A stretch of 19,229 nucleotides of DNA from Candidatus Thorarchaeota archaeon. GTDB taxonomy: Archaea > Asgardarchaeota > Thorarchaeia > Thorarchaeales > Thorarchaeaceae. Location: positions 1 to 19,229 of the forward strand of contig JAEORG010000267.1 of NCBI GenBank assembly GCA_016841005.1, written 5' to 3'. Of this stretch, positions 6,193-13,337 are shown piece after piece (the first letter of the stretch is position 1; every line of letters starts with the position of its first letter). The notes under the pieces were generated by a model. The model was not told where the DNA came from and searched no databases. It was given only the letters and a program-made list of their open reading frames with translations. Position numbers and translations under genes: made by a program.

Positions 6193-6702
6193 TCATGACA
6201 CAATCTCGTCTGGGTTGATTGCCCACCATGCTCCACGTTTTCCCTCATGTTCTCCTTTAATATGTCGTAGAATTTTATGCCCTACCTCAGATTCAGCACG
6301 CTGATTCAATTTCTTTATCCGGTCCACTATTGTTCGTCGCTTCTCTGAAGTACCAAGTAGGTTCTCTGCTAAATCTGGGGACGTTGCACCGTTGTGCTGA
6401 AGAATCTGTGCTAGTATCTTTCGGTCGAGTTCATCTCTGCATACTCGTGTTTTGATGACCTCATTCAATTCACCCCTGAAGACACTTGTATCTCGAAGAT
6501 TTTCCAAATATTCAACTCTTGCATTGAGTTGCCGTATATCTTCTATCATATCATAAACTACAGAAGGAAGATCACTGTCAAGTCGTTCAAGCACCGCTTC
6601 TCGAATAAACCGTTGTCTACCGCTCTCACCTACAAGCTCGTCGATGCGCTCAATTGTTTCTTTATCTAGCCTAAGGCGAATGCTTACAGTGTCCTTTGAC
6701 AT
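6193..6702 (-). CDS. Ribbon-helix-helix DNA-binding regulator with a C-terminal helical domain
   Basis: 169 residues from ATG 6702, set by a near-perfect GGAGGT 7 nt upstream; a longer in-frame reading to 6813 would lose this signal and add a hydrophobic tail that does not belong. Residues 3-42 (TVSIRLRLDKETIERIDELV, then SGRQRFIREAVLERL) are a ribbon-helix-helix domain that dimerises and inserts a beta-strand in the DNA groove. Residues 45-75 look like a coiled-coil linker, and 88-165 (DELDRKILAQILQHNGATSPDLAENLLG...) resemble a winged-helix-like module. The gene is divergent from the charged protein at 6820, and two palindromes sharing GTTA/TAAC halves lie between them, the natural place for autoregulation. 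Confidence 0.82.
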   Translation of the reverse strand: MSKDTVSIRLRLDKETIERIDELVGESGRQRFIREAVLERLDSDLPSVVYDMIEDIRQLNARVEYLENLRDTSVFRGELNEVIKTRVCRDELDRKILAQILQHNGATSPDLAENLLGTSEKRRTIVDRIKKLNQRAESEVGHKILRHIKGEHEGKRGAWWAINPDEIVS

Positions 6703-6750
6703 TGGATGGACCTCCTTTGACGAAATCTCGAGGCTCTCTTCAAGTCTGAG

Positions 6751-6774
6751 GTTACGTAACGACACAGTTATAAC
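6751..6774. promoter_or_regulatory. Paired palindromes in the divergent promoter of the RHH gene
   Basis: GTTACGTAAC (6751-6760) and GTTATAAC (6767-6774) are both perfect palindromes with the same half-site GTTA/TAAC, centres 15 bp apart. GTTATAAC also looks like a TATA element, placed 46 bp from the ATG at 6820 and about 70 bp from the ATG at 6702, so it might serve both directions. RHH proteins often bind tandem short palindromes; binding by the neighbour is inferred. Confidence 0.5.
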
Positions 6775-6819
6775 AATTAGCAATCGAGGCACCGAGAAGA
6801 TGAATAGGAGCAAGGCTCA

Positions 6820-7152
6820 ATGGTGAATACTGAGAAGACCCTCAAACGCGAAAGAACCCGACTAAGAAAGAGCCAGAATCCCCAACAGATGGATCTCAAG
6901 AGAATGAGGAAGGTTCAGAAAGTAAGAACCAAGTTTTGGGCAACGAAAAAACAAGGTGAGGTCGTTAAACCAGTTGTAGTCGAAGACAAAAAGAAACCCA
7001 AAAAGGACAAACCAAAGAAAGCCAAAGAGCCAGAGTTAGAAATCGTAGAAGAAGAACCCGAGCTTGAGGTAATTTCTGAAGAGCTTGAGGAGCTCTATGA
7101 TTATGATGACGAAGAGATTGAAGAAGACATCGAAGACGATGATTCTGAGTAA
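6820..7152 (+). CDS. Small highly charged protein: basic first half, acidic second half
   Basis: 110 residues. GGAG at 6807-6810 is 9 nt before the ATG. Residues 1-45 are a basic helix rich in Arg and Lys (KRERTRLRKS, MRKVQKVRTKF), 55-68 a Lys/Pro linker (KKKPKKDKPKKAK), and 70-110 almost all Glu/Asp (EELEELYDYDDEEIEEDIED). There are no Cys, no signal sequence and no membrane segment. The pattern resembles disordered nucleic-acid- or ribosome-associated tails, but I know no family for it. It is divergent from the RHH regulator and followed by an independent promoter for the PHP protein. Codon-level openness and the start signal support a real gene; the function is unknown. Confidence 0.7.
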   Translation: MVNTEKTLKRERTRLRKSQNPQQMDLKRMRKVQKVRTKFWATKKQGEVVKPVVVEDKKKPKKDKPKKAKEPELEIVEEEPELEVISEELEELYDYDDEEIEEDIEDDDSE

Positions 7153-7178
7153 ACCATTGTTACAACTTGAAGCCAAGG

Positions 7179-7187
7179 GTATAAATT
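7179..7187 (+). promoter_or_regulatory. TATA box of the exported PHP-domain gene
   Basis: GTATAAATT preceded by AAGG lies about 40 bp before the ATG at 7221, predicting a start near 7207 and a very short leader. Confidence 0.55.
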
Positions 7188-7220
7188 CACTTTAGTACTG
7201 GAATCATATGGGTACACTGT

Positions 7221-9629
7221 ATGTTTAGAAAAGCATCTGTCAGTTTGTTTATTTTGTTACTTGCCTTGTCAATGTTCACGCCTCTTGCTGTTCATACCAT
7301 TGTTGATGAGAGTGTGACAAGACAAGAATCGTTTCCAAGTCAAGAAGCTAAAACAGCGAATATACTAATTGATGAAGCCCACACTGCAACTAACACAGAA
7401 TTATGGACTCCAGGAAATGCATCACGATTTGGGAGTTTCATGATGTCATATGGGCATCATGTAGACATGAACTTTGATTCTTCACTCGATTCTGGGATCT
7501 TGGATTCTTATGATATCTTTATGCTTTTCTTTCCACAGGTTGAATTAACAGCCTCTGAGGTCACTGCAGTTCATGACTTCGTAGATAATGGTGGACATCT
7601 TCTTTTAGTGGGAATAGATAACAGACCAACTGTAAGTAATTATTCGTCTCAACCACTGAACGCAGTATCTCAAGCATATGGTATTACCTTCAACCAAGAT
7701 TCGGCGTTAGGGAGCGCTCTGAAAAGTCAAGGCCACATGATAGAACATCGTCTATTTTATCATGTTGATTCTGTTCTAGGAAGAGCGGGGAATTTCCTTC
7801 AATCATGCTCTCTTACAGTAGAAAGTCCAGCATATGCGTTAGGTACCGTAAACGAACGTGTAGGTGCAGCTGCTGCAGAAATTGGAGACTCAAAGGTTTT
7901 AGCAATAGGTGGTGCAGCACCATTTTTAGTGCTGGGTCATGATAACTGGTTAGTCAACCAGGATGACCACCATCAGGCTATATTGAACATGCTTGATTGG
8001 ATGCTGGGTAATCCTGAAAGAGATGTTGTGGTCCCAGAAGAGAACATCATTACAGTTGGACATGGTCCTGACCTAAATGAAACTGAAATTGAAGAATATC
8101 AGATGTTTACAGGAATTATACATGATCACACGACTTACAGTGACGGACGAAGCACTGCAGAAGAAATGATATGGGCAGCTATGAAGAGACAAGTTGATTT
8201 TATGGTAATGACTGACCATTCATGGGAGAATCCAGGTCTAACAGGAATTTATGGAGCTCTAGCTTGCAGAAGTCTCGTAACTCAATATGGTCTTGATATT
8301 CTCATTGGAGTAGGTGCGGAGTTATCCAACGGGCCACATGTCCTCGGATTCCCATTAACAGAAAACATTTGGTCCGGTGATATGCAAGAAAAGGTGGATA
8401 GTGTGCATGCCCAAGGAGGGATAGCAACTCTATGTCATCCACTTCTAGGACAAGGGTATATAGAACCATGGACCAACTATGATACCTACGGGTATGATGC
8501 GTTTGAGGTATTAAACGATATGTTCTCATGGGGAGAAGGGGAATCCTCATATTTCAGACCATTTTATGCAGCCAGTGATACTCATGACGCAGGACATGTT
8601 GGTCGAGATTTCAATGTTATATTTGTGAAGAATCCGTCTGGTCCTAACGGGACACTTTCTGTCATGGATATCGCTGATGCTGTTGTTGACAGACGTCTTG
8701 TTGCAGTAAATCAAGTCTTTAATATCACATTAGGGGATGCGGTCTGGGTCAATAGATACTTGGAGATGCGTGATGTAGCAGAAGCAGAGATAGCAGATGC
8801 AGGAGAGCTTGTAGATCAAGCAATTAATGATGGGGCACAGGTCCTAGTATCCAACACATTTCTGAATGCTGCAAATGACGCACTTGATTGGAAGAATCCA
8901 AGTCGTGCAATTGAACTTGCGAAAACTGCTGTGGATTTGCTCGATCTTGATCTGGATATTGATACCTCAGACTTAGATAGTGCGGGACCTGATACAAACG
9001 TAGAAATCGGTTTTAATGTTCAAAATGGATTGGATTCGGACATTCAATTGAATGTAACTCCATTCTTCTACACATCAATATCATTTGATTCACCATCTAT
9101 TATGATAGACGAGTCTTCAGAATCTTCAGGTATCTATAGCCTTTCAGGTACCACAGATTCAGACGGGTATACTAGGATTCTCTTGAACTTTGAATTTTTA
9201 ACTCCGTCAGCTATTGAAAGAAACTTCGTCATTCCGATTGGAGGCATCATTGCTAATGTGTCAGAGGAAGTAACTGCAGTAACTGGTGGATACAATGCAA
9301 CCATTCAACTTCTCAGGGATCCAATTGACTCTGTATACATTACTTCGGTGAGTATCGAGTACGATACTGGAGGAGGAACAACTAGCGCAACAATGGAAGA
9401 TCTAGGTGTTGGCTATAGTATAACTATTGGTCCATATGCTGCCGGAACTAATGTTACATATACCATAACTATCAATGACTATCTTGGTAATGAGTATACC
9501 ATTGGAGAAAGAATATTCGAAATTAGTAGCTCAGGAGGAATAGTTGACGTAGCTACCTTGGTTATAGTTGGAGGAGTAATGGTAGGTATTATCGCACTCG
9601 TCATAGTTGTAGTCAAGTTTAGAAGGTAG
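7221..9629 (+). CDS. Exported PHP-domain phosphoesterase with an N-terminal amidotransferase-like domain and C-terminal anchor
   Basis: 802 residues. Residues 5-26 are a signal segment. Residues 46-265 resemble an amidotransferase-like/DUF4350-type sensing domain (ILIDEAHTATNTELWTPGN, then FVDNGGHLLLVGID) without an obvious catalytic Cys. Residues 298-460 form a PHP metallo-phosphoesterase domain with all motifs visible: HDH (301-303), SDG (307-309), TDH (331-333), GAE (365-367), CHP (405-407) and SDTH (452-455). Residues about 515-575 are helical, and 590-770 look like two Ig-type beta domains. A transmembrane helix (775-798) ends in KFRR, so the PHP domain faces outside. About eight N-glycosylation sequons are spread over the ectodomain. 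Inference: a cell-surface phosphoesterase; PHP proteins hydrolyse phosphodiesters or phosphomonoesters, and the substrate is unknown. A hairpin follows the gene. Confidence 0.85.
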   Translation: MFRKASVSLFILLLALSMFTPLAVHTIVDESVTRQESFPSQEAKTANILIDEAHTATNTELWTPGNASRFGSFMMSYGHHVDMNFDSSLDSGILDSYDIFMLFFPQVELTASEVTAVHDFVDNGGHLLLVGIDNRPTVSNYSSQPLNAVSQAYGITFNQDSALGSALKSQGHMIEHRLFYHVDSVLGRAGNFLQSCSLTVESPAYALGTVNERVGAAAAEIGDSKVLAIGGAAPFLVLGHDNWLVNQDDHHQAILNMLDWMLGNPERDVVVPEENIITVGHGPDLNETEIEEYQMFTGIIHDHTTYSDGRSTAEEMIWAAMKRQVDFMVMTDHSWENPGLTGIYGALACRSLVTQYGLDILIGVGAELSNGPHVLGFPLTENIWSGDMQEKVDSVHAQGGIATLCHPLLGQGYIEPWTNYDTYGYDAFEVLNDMFSWGEGESSYFRPFYAASDTHDAGHVGRDFNVIFVKNPSGPNGTLSVMDIADAVVDRRLVAVNQVFNITLGDAVWVNRYLEMRDVAEAEIADAGELVDQAINDGAQVLVSNTFLNAANDALDWKNPSRAIELAKTAVDLLDLDLDIDTSDLDSAGPDTNVEIGFNVQNGLDSDIQLNVTPFFYTSISFDSPSIMIDESSESSGIYSLSGTTDSDGYTRILLNFEFLTPSAIERNFVIPIGGIIANVSEEVTAVTGGYNATIQLLRDPIDSVYITSVSIEYDTGGGTTSATMEDLGVGYSITIGPYAAGTNVTYTITINDYLGNEYTIGERIFEISSSGGIVDVATLVIVGGVMVGIIALVIVVVKFRR

Positions 9630-9649
9630 TAAAGAATCTGCACAGTTCT

Positions 9650-9667
9650 GGATTGTAACAGCAATCC
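9650..9667. terminator. Hairpin after the PHP gene
   Basis: GGATTG and CAATCC form a 6-bp stem with a 6-nt loop, 20 bp after the stop codon and followed by TTT. The stem is short, so confidence is moderate. Confidence 0.4.
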
Positions 9668-9697
9668 TTTAGAGGTTCTTCTTAGCAAGAGGCATGG

Positions 9698-9715
9698 GTC
9701 AACAACCAAGTTGAC
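9698..9715. promoter_or_regulatory. Inverted repeat GTCAAC-N6-GTTGAC in the NIF3-like gene leader
   Basis: A perfect 6-bp inverted repeat lies just ahead of the TAGGG at 9717-9721. In RNA it would form a small stem next to the ribosome-binding region; in DNA it could be a protein site. Sequence alone does not decide. Confidence 0.35.
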
Positions 9716-9733
9716 GTAGGGTTGATGCTGCAG

Positions 9734-10564
9734 ATGACATCACTAAGAGAGATAGTAAAGCATCTTGAGAATATAGCTCCAAAAGAGTACACTCTTCAAG
9801 GGCTTGAAGGATATATCGAGGTTGGCCCCTCTACTAGTTTTGAGCAATCTAAGACGACAATTAATCGTGTTGTTGTTTCGACATATCCATCTGCAAAGGT
9901 GGTTGCAAAAGCTAGTCAGGAGAAGGCTAATCTTCTAATCTCATACAGACCCATGTTTGGGACACAGATAAAGCAAATTGCTGGTCTAAATCTAGTAAGA
10001 ATACGACTTCTAGCTAAAAACTACATCTCGACCTATGTAGTTGGAAGTCCTTGGCTCAGTGCAAAGGATGGCCTTACTGATGCTTTAATTGATGCCTTTA
10101 ATATGAAGCATACTAGGAACTTCACGGTGAAAGGATTATTCTCAAATACAGTACCAATAGGAAGATATTGCGAACCGCCAAGTAATATGAACCACTCAGG
10201 ATTTGCGAATTATATTGCATCCAAACTGGAGATTGACTCTGTAACATTCACAGGAAATCTCGATGATGAGATTCAGCAAATCATGGTGTGTGCTTCAGGT
10301 CTTATTACATCAGAAATGCTTCTTATGGTCGCTCAAGAGAATACAAAGACTATCATAACAGGAGAAATTCATCCTGAATTGAGAGTAAAAGCTCATGAAA
10401 TAGGAATGAATATCTATGAGATAGGAACCATTTCAGCTGAAACCCCGGGAATGAAACGTCTGCGTCATCAGTTGAGCTTGGAATATCCTGAGTTGAAGTT
10501 TGAATATGCTGATGCGGATCCAATAACTCACAATTTACGACCATATTCAAAAGATATGGCGTAA
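9734..10564 (+). CDS. NIF3-family protein with degenerate metal-binding motifs
   Basis: 276 residues from ATG 9734 (MTSLREIVKHLENIAP, a typical NIF3 beginning); in-frame TTG 9722 and ATG 9725 also exist and no ribosome-binding site decides clearly. The C-terminal stretch (IYEIGTISAETPGMKRLRHQL) aligns by eye with the NIF3 'DAGHxxTExPGxxxL' block. Canonical dimetal residues are mostly absent: the HHP of the first motif reads YRP (Tyr71, Arg72), the His of the 'AGH' block is Thr232, while Glu236 and a His213 in TGEIH remain. NIF3 proteins are toroidal hexamers of disputed function (GTP cyclohydrolase-like or regulatory); with these changes a binding rather than catalytic role is more likely. 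It converges on the DUF89 gene with an 8-bp gap. Confidence 0.72.
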   Translation: MTSLREIVKHLENIAPKEYTLQGLEGYIEVGPSTSFEQSKTTINRVVVSTYPSAKVVAKASQEKANLLISYRPMFGTQIKQIAGLNLVRIRLLAKNYISTYVVGSPWLSAKDGLTDALIDAFNMKHTRNFTVKGLFSNTVPIGRYCEPPSNMNHSGFANYIASKLEIDSVTFTGNLDDEIQQIMVCASGLITSEMLLMVAQENTKTIITGEIHPELRVKAHEIGMNIYEIGTISAETPGMKRLRHQLSLEYPELKFEYADADPITHNLRPYSKDMA

Positions 10565-10572
10565 TATTCTAC

Positions 10573-11460
10573 CTATTCTGAAGGATATCTAATCAGTACG
10601 ACATTCTTATTTCGCGGGACACCTACCTGATTAGCGACAGGCATACATTTGGTTCTCATAATATGAATTGTAGGAGCCAATGGTGTAAACTCAGTCATAG
10701 ATTCAAAATTACCCATTCCCTTTGCGATTATTAACTCAGCATCATTGAACACTTGAATGAACTCCGCTGAATCTTCTTCGAAGTTAACTCCAATAGCTGG
10801 TGCTCCTGTGTCAAGAACATCGTCAACATAATCATGTAGATTGACCTCATCAGCATCTTTTCTGGTGGCATCATTTAATACTGGGCCACCCTTTACAACC
10901 GCAAATACTTTCAAACCAAGATTTCGAAGTTCTCGAATAAGAAGCATGTCAAGCACAATTTCTCCTGCATTATCCATTAAGTAAAGAATCTCTTTGGCAT
11001 TAGAACATAAATCATAGAACTCATCAATCTGGTCGATTGCAAGATCAGATTCCACCTCCTCTATGATGTTTCGAAGTTCATCCAAGCTGAATTCTCTTCC
11101 AGCTACATCAAATTCGATTGCATTCGCAGCTGCTGTCATTAGTGTTGCTTTCCGAAAACGTTCTTTCTTGTCGCTGATTTCATCTACGATTGATTGAAGT
11201 TCAGGAAATATAGAAAGAGCCATAGAATTGGACATGTGTTTCAATTCTTTGTAAGGGTCCTTTCCTGTCATCCTCTGCACAAGTAAATCACGTTCTGTTC
11301 CGATATGACTCGGAACTGAGTCCTTATTGAAATTCTCTGTGAGCATCCTGAGCATCTTGGAGGTTACTTCCATCTGCAGTTCAATGTCATCAGTTGCTAA
11401 CTTGACTTGGTTAAGCGCTCGTTCTAGTAGACAATGTGCACATTCAAGACTCACTTTCAC
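10573..11460 (-). CDS. DUF89 / ARMT1-like damage-control phosphatase (AF1104 group)
   Basis: 295 residues from GTG 11460 (MKVSLECAHCLLERAL, the usual family beginning); an in-frame TTG at 11478 would add six residues without a better ribosome-binding site. Cys7 and Cys10 form the N-terminal CxxC of the archaeal subgroup. The phosphatase core shows the DNAGE motif (Asp163, Asn164), VVKGGPVLND (Lys190 to Asp197) and KGMGNFE (247-253), all metal- or phosphate-site residues, so it should be active. Family members are metal-dependent phosphatases that remove damaged or unwanted phosphometabolites, including sugar phosphates. Lying directly downstream of TpiA (56 bp) in the same direction, a role in clearing side products of triose/hexose phosphate metabolism is a reasonable inference. 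Confidence 0.88.
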   Translation of the reverse strand: MKVSLECAHCLLERALNQVKLATDDIELQMEVTSKMLRMLTENFNKDSVPSHIGTERDLLVQRMTGKDPYKELKHMSNSMALSIFPELQSIVDEISDKKERFRKATLMTAAANAIEFDVAGREFSLDELRNIIEEVESDLAIDQIDEFYDLCSNAKEILYLMDNAGEIVLDMLLIRELRNLGLKVFAVVKGGPVLNDATRKDADEVNLHDYVDDVLDTGAPAIGVNFEEDSAEFIQVFNDAELIIAKGMGNFESMTEFTPLAPTIHIMRTKCMPVANQVGVPRNKNVVLIRYPSE

Positions 11461-11516
11461 TTCGACATCGCCATCCAAAATCCAAATTCAATACGTGAAA
11501 AACCAATTGAAAGCGG

Positions 11517-12200
11517 CTACTTCGAAATGGGTTCAACCAAACCACGTAATACTGCTTCTGGTTTTTCAGATTTTGCTACAGCAGATGCAAGTAAGACACC
11601 TTGTGCACCTAGCTTGATTGCGGTGTCAACATCCGTACCAGTGCTTATTCCAGCACCACAGAGTATTGCTACATCCTGATTTACAGCTCGAATAAGGTCT
11701 ACAGTGTCAGTGATTACTTCTGGTTGTGTCTGTGAAACTGAGATTCCGGTACCGATTAGTTCGGGAGGCTCTACTGCAACTGCTGAAGGTTTGATACCAG
11801 CTGCTGCTACACTTACAGGAGGGTTATTAGTACAAACAATGGTGTACAATCCAAGCTTTTCTGCCTTCCTTACAGAGGCTTCAATGTCAGCTAATTGCAT
11901 ACGGTTTTCAGAATGATTGAGTAAAGTTCCTGTGGCTCCATTAGCGACCAAAGTTTCGCCCAAAGTATGACCTGTAAATCGTCCTGGATCTCCTGCATCC
12001 AGATGTTGAGAGAATACAGGAATGTCCACTGCTTGGGCAACTCTGTAGATATCTGCAATCTGGGGAGCAATAACAATAGATATGCTGTATTCCTTTGCAA
12101 CTTTCTCACATATTCTTGCTAGAGATACTGCATTTTCCCCTGTTGCTTGAGGGTATGTTTTCAGATTCAATGCTATGACTGGAAGTTCTATCTTGACCAT
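11517..12200 (-). CDS. tpiA: Triosephosphate isomerase, archaeal short form
   Basis: 227 residues, the compact archaeal length that forms tetramers, against about 250 in bacteria and eukaryotes. Catalytic residues are visible: Asn12 and Lys14 (LNLKTY), His96 (LLNHSENR) and Glu144 (VEPPELIGTG), followed by the phosphate-binding loops ISVSQTQPE, CGAGISTG and GVLLASAVAK. It interconverts dihydroxyacetone phosphate and glyceraldehyde-3-phosphate in the cytosol, feeding the aldolases encoded at 14879-17113. The ATG at 12200 has GGATG 7 nt upstream, and a TATA-like TTAATATT lies at 12263-12270 on the minus strand. The DUF89 gene follows in the same direction, probably in one transcript. Confidence 0.97.
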   Translation of the reverse strand: MVKIELPVIALNLKTYPQATGENAVSLARICEKVAKEYSISIVIAPQIADIYRVAQAVDIPVFSQHLDAGDPGRFTGHTLGETLVANGATGTLLNHSENRMQLADIEASVRKAEKLGLYTIVCTNNPPVSVAAAGIKPSAVAVEPPELIGTGISVSQTQPEVITDTVDLIRAVNQDVAILCGAGISTGTDVDTAIKLGAQGVLLASAVAKSEKPEAVLRGLVEPISK

Positions 12201-12262
12201 CAGACTACATCCTACAGAGCTTTCTCTAAAGTACTCTGATAGATGGTGCCTGTTAATGGCTC

Positions 12263-12270
12263 AATATTAA
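12263..12270 (-). promoter_or_regulatory. TATA-like box for the tpiA-DUF89 transcript
   Basis: TTAATATT on the minus strand lies about 63-70 bp before the tpiA start, which would give a start near 12240 and a leader of about 40 nt. Confidence 0.4.
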
Positions 12271-12279
12271 GCTTGTTTA

Positions 12280-12891
12280 CTAGCGAGCTGCACCAATTAG
12301 GAGCTTAAGTGAAGGAACTCTTGCGTACCCTCTTCGATTTAGCTCAGTTATTGGTTTCCGTAATTCAATCTTGACAAATTTACCAGGTTCTGGGTTCTTG
12401 TAGTATTTGAGGTAAAGACTTGAGAATTCAGAGAATGAAGCAGCACTCAATAGCTCAGATACAACATCATTACCAATTCGGATGAATGCGTCTTCGTCAG
12501 GTGCGGCACCAGATGCAATTTCGATCTCACCCATAGGTTTCTTCGAAACCATAAATCTCTCGCCCATAGCCATAAACTCGAGTTTGAATTCATCAGGAGC
12601 TTCAATTGATTGATTGAGCGGAGGTTCTGTAAACATATACTTTAATCGATCTTGAATGGTTGCGTGATATGGTATTGTGATTGTAAGTTCGTCAGGAGAA
12701 GGAGATTCCTCGCCTTCAGTAACTTCTTCTTCAACCTCTACTGATGTAGGTTCTTCGACAGCTTCTTCAGCTTCTGCATGTTCTGGTTCAGTATATACAT
12801 CTTCACTTACTTCTTCAACTACTTCTTCTTCTTTAGTTTCTACATCTTCTTCATCATCGTCTTTCTTACGACCGAAAAATTTTCTCATCAT
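12280..12891 (-). CDS. Acidic-linker protein with a C-terminal SCP2-like domain
   Basis: 203 residues from ATG 12891 (GGTGA 8 nt upstream); an in-frame ATG at 12927 lacks such a signal. A short basic start (MMRKFFGRKK) is followed by about 70 residues dominated by Glu, Asp and Val (KKDDDEEDVETKEEEVVEEV...), probably disordered. Residues about 83-200 are a compact alpha/beta domain (RLKYMFTEPPLNQ, DEDAFIRIGNDVVSELLSAASFSEF, RGYARVPSLKLL) whose pattern recalls SCP2-type lipid-binding domains ('IRI...LL' then a short helix), but the match is by eye and weak. No signal or membrane segment. A lipid-binding or membrane-adjacent role would be a guess. Confidence 0.7.
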   Translation of the reverse strand: MMRKFFGRKKDDDEEDVETKEEEVVEEVSEDVYTEPEHAEAEEAVEEPTSVEVEEEVTEGEESPSPDELTITIPYHATIQDRLKYMFTEPPLNQSIEAPDEFKLEFMAMGERFMVSKKPMGEIEIASGAAPDEDAFIRIGNDVVSELLSAASFSEFSSLYLKYYKNPEPGKFVKIELRKPITELNRRGYARVPSLKLLIGAAR

Positions 12892-13002
12892 TTTAGTTGT
12901 CACCACATCATAGTTGCAGACGGTCATGTGCCGCGCAAATTGGTCCCGATTTAAGAACTTCTATCAACAGATTCCTAGAAAAAGCTACTTCGGCCATACC
13001 CG

Positions 13003-13233
13003 TTATGTTGCAGGTCGTACGAGTTCGTTGGCAGTTTCAGCCGCTAGCTTTTCTATCTGAGCAAGGAGAGGTGCAGATGCAGTTGGTTTTCGCTCACCCC
13101 ATAATTCTTCGACAAGGAGATCACGTATAGCAATTCGGATGACCTCTGATCGATTTGGGTACATGCCCTGTTTGATGAGCTTGTCAACGCCGTCAACATA
13201 TGATTCGGGCATGCAGATAGTTACTACTTTCAT
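13003..13233 (-). CDS. Small ribbon-helix-helix (CopG/NikR-like N-domain) regulator
   Basis: 76 residues. MKVVTICMPESYVDGVDKLI, then GMYPNRSEVIRIAIRDLL, is a textbook ribbon-helix-helix domain: a beta-strand followed by two helices with the 'NRSEVIRxAIRDLL' signature. The rest is a short tail (TASAPLLAQIEKLAAETANEL) likely used for oligomerisation. It lacks the NikR metal domain. No strong ribosome-binding site precedes the ATG, so it may have a short or missing leader. An inverted repeat at 13288-13326 lies upstream and is the obvious candidate operator. Targets other than itself are unknown. Confidence 0.88.
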   Translation of the reverse strand: MKVVTICMPESYVDGVDKLIKQGMYPNRSEVIRIAIRDLLVEELWGERKPTASAPLLAQIEKLAAETANELVRPAT

Positions 13234-13287
13234 GGTTATCTGATTCAGTTCATGTAATCTTGGGTAATGAAAGGGTGTCTGATTGAG

Positions 13288-13326
13288 ATGAGTATCTGGG
13301 TAATACTAGGTCCTACCCATACTCAT
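13288..13326. promoter_or_regulatory. Imperfect inverted repeat upstream of the small RHH gene
   Basis: The left arm ATGAGTATCTGGGTA and right arm TACCCATACTCAT are complementary except for a 2-base insertion in the left arm, around an 11-bp centre. The core TGGGTAAT occurs again at 13261-13268, closer to the gene. The site is 55-93 bp before the ATG at 13233 and just after the dehydrogenase stop, so it could be an operator for the RHH protein or a terminator hairpin; the second copy favours an operator. Confidence 0.45.
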
Positions 13327-13337
13327 TTACTGTGATA

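Noticed and set aside
6703..6813. Upstream extension of the RHH gene giving a hydrophobic N-terminus
   Set aside because: The strong GGAGGT at 7 nt from ATG 6702 and the family start at MSKDTVSIRL make the shorter form right; the extension is promoter DNA.
12677..12913. A Ser/Thr-only open frame opposite the acidic protein
   Set aside because: Glu/Asp-rich codons read backwards give Ser-rich sequence; this is an artefact of low complexity.
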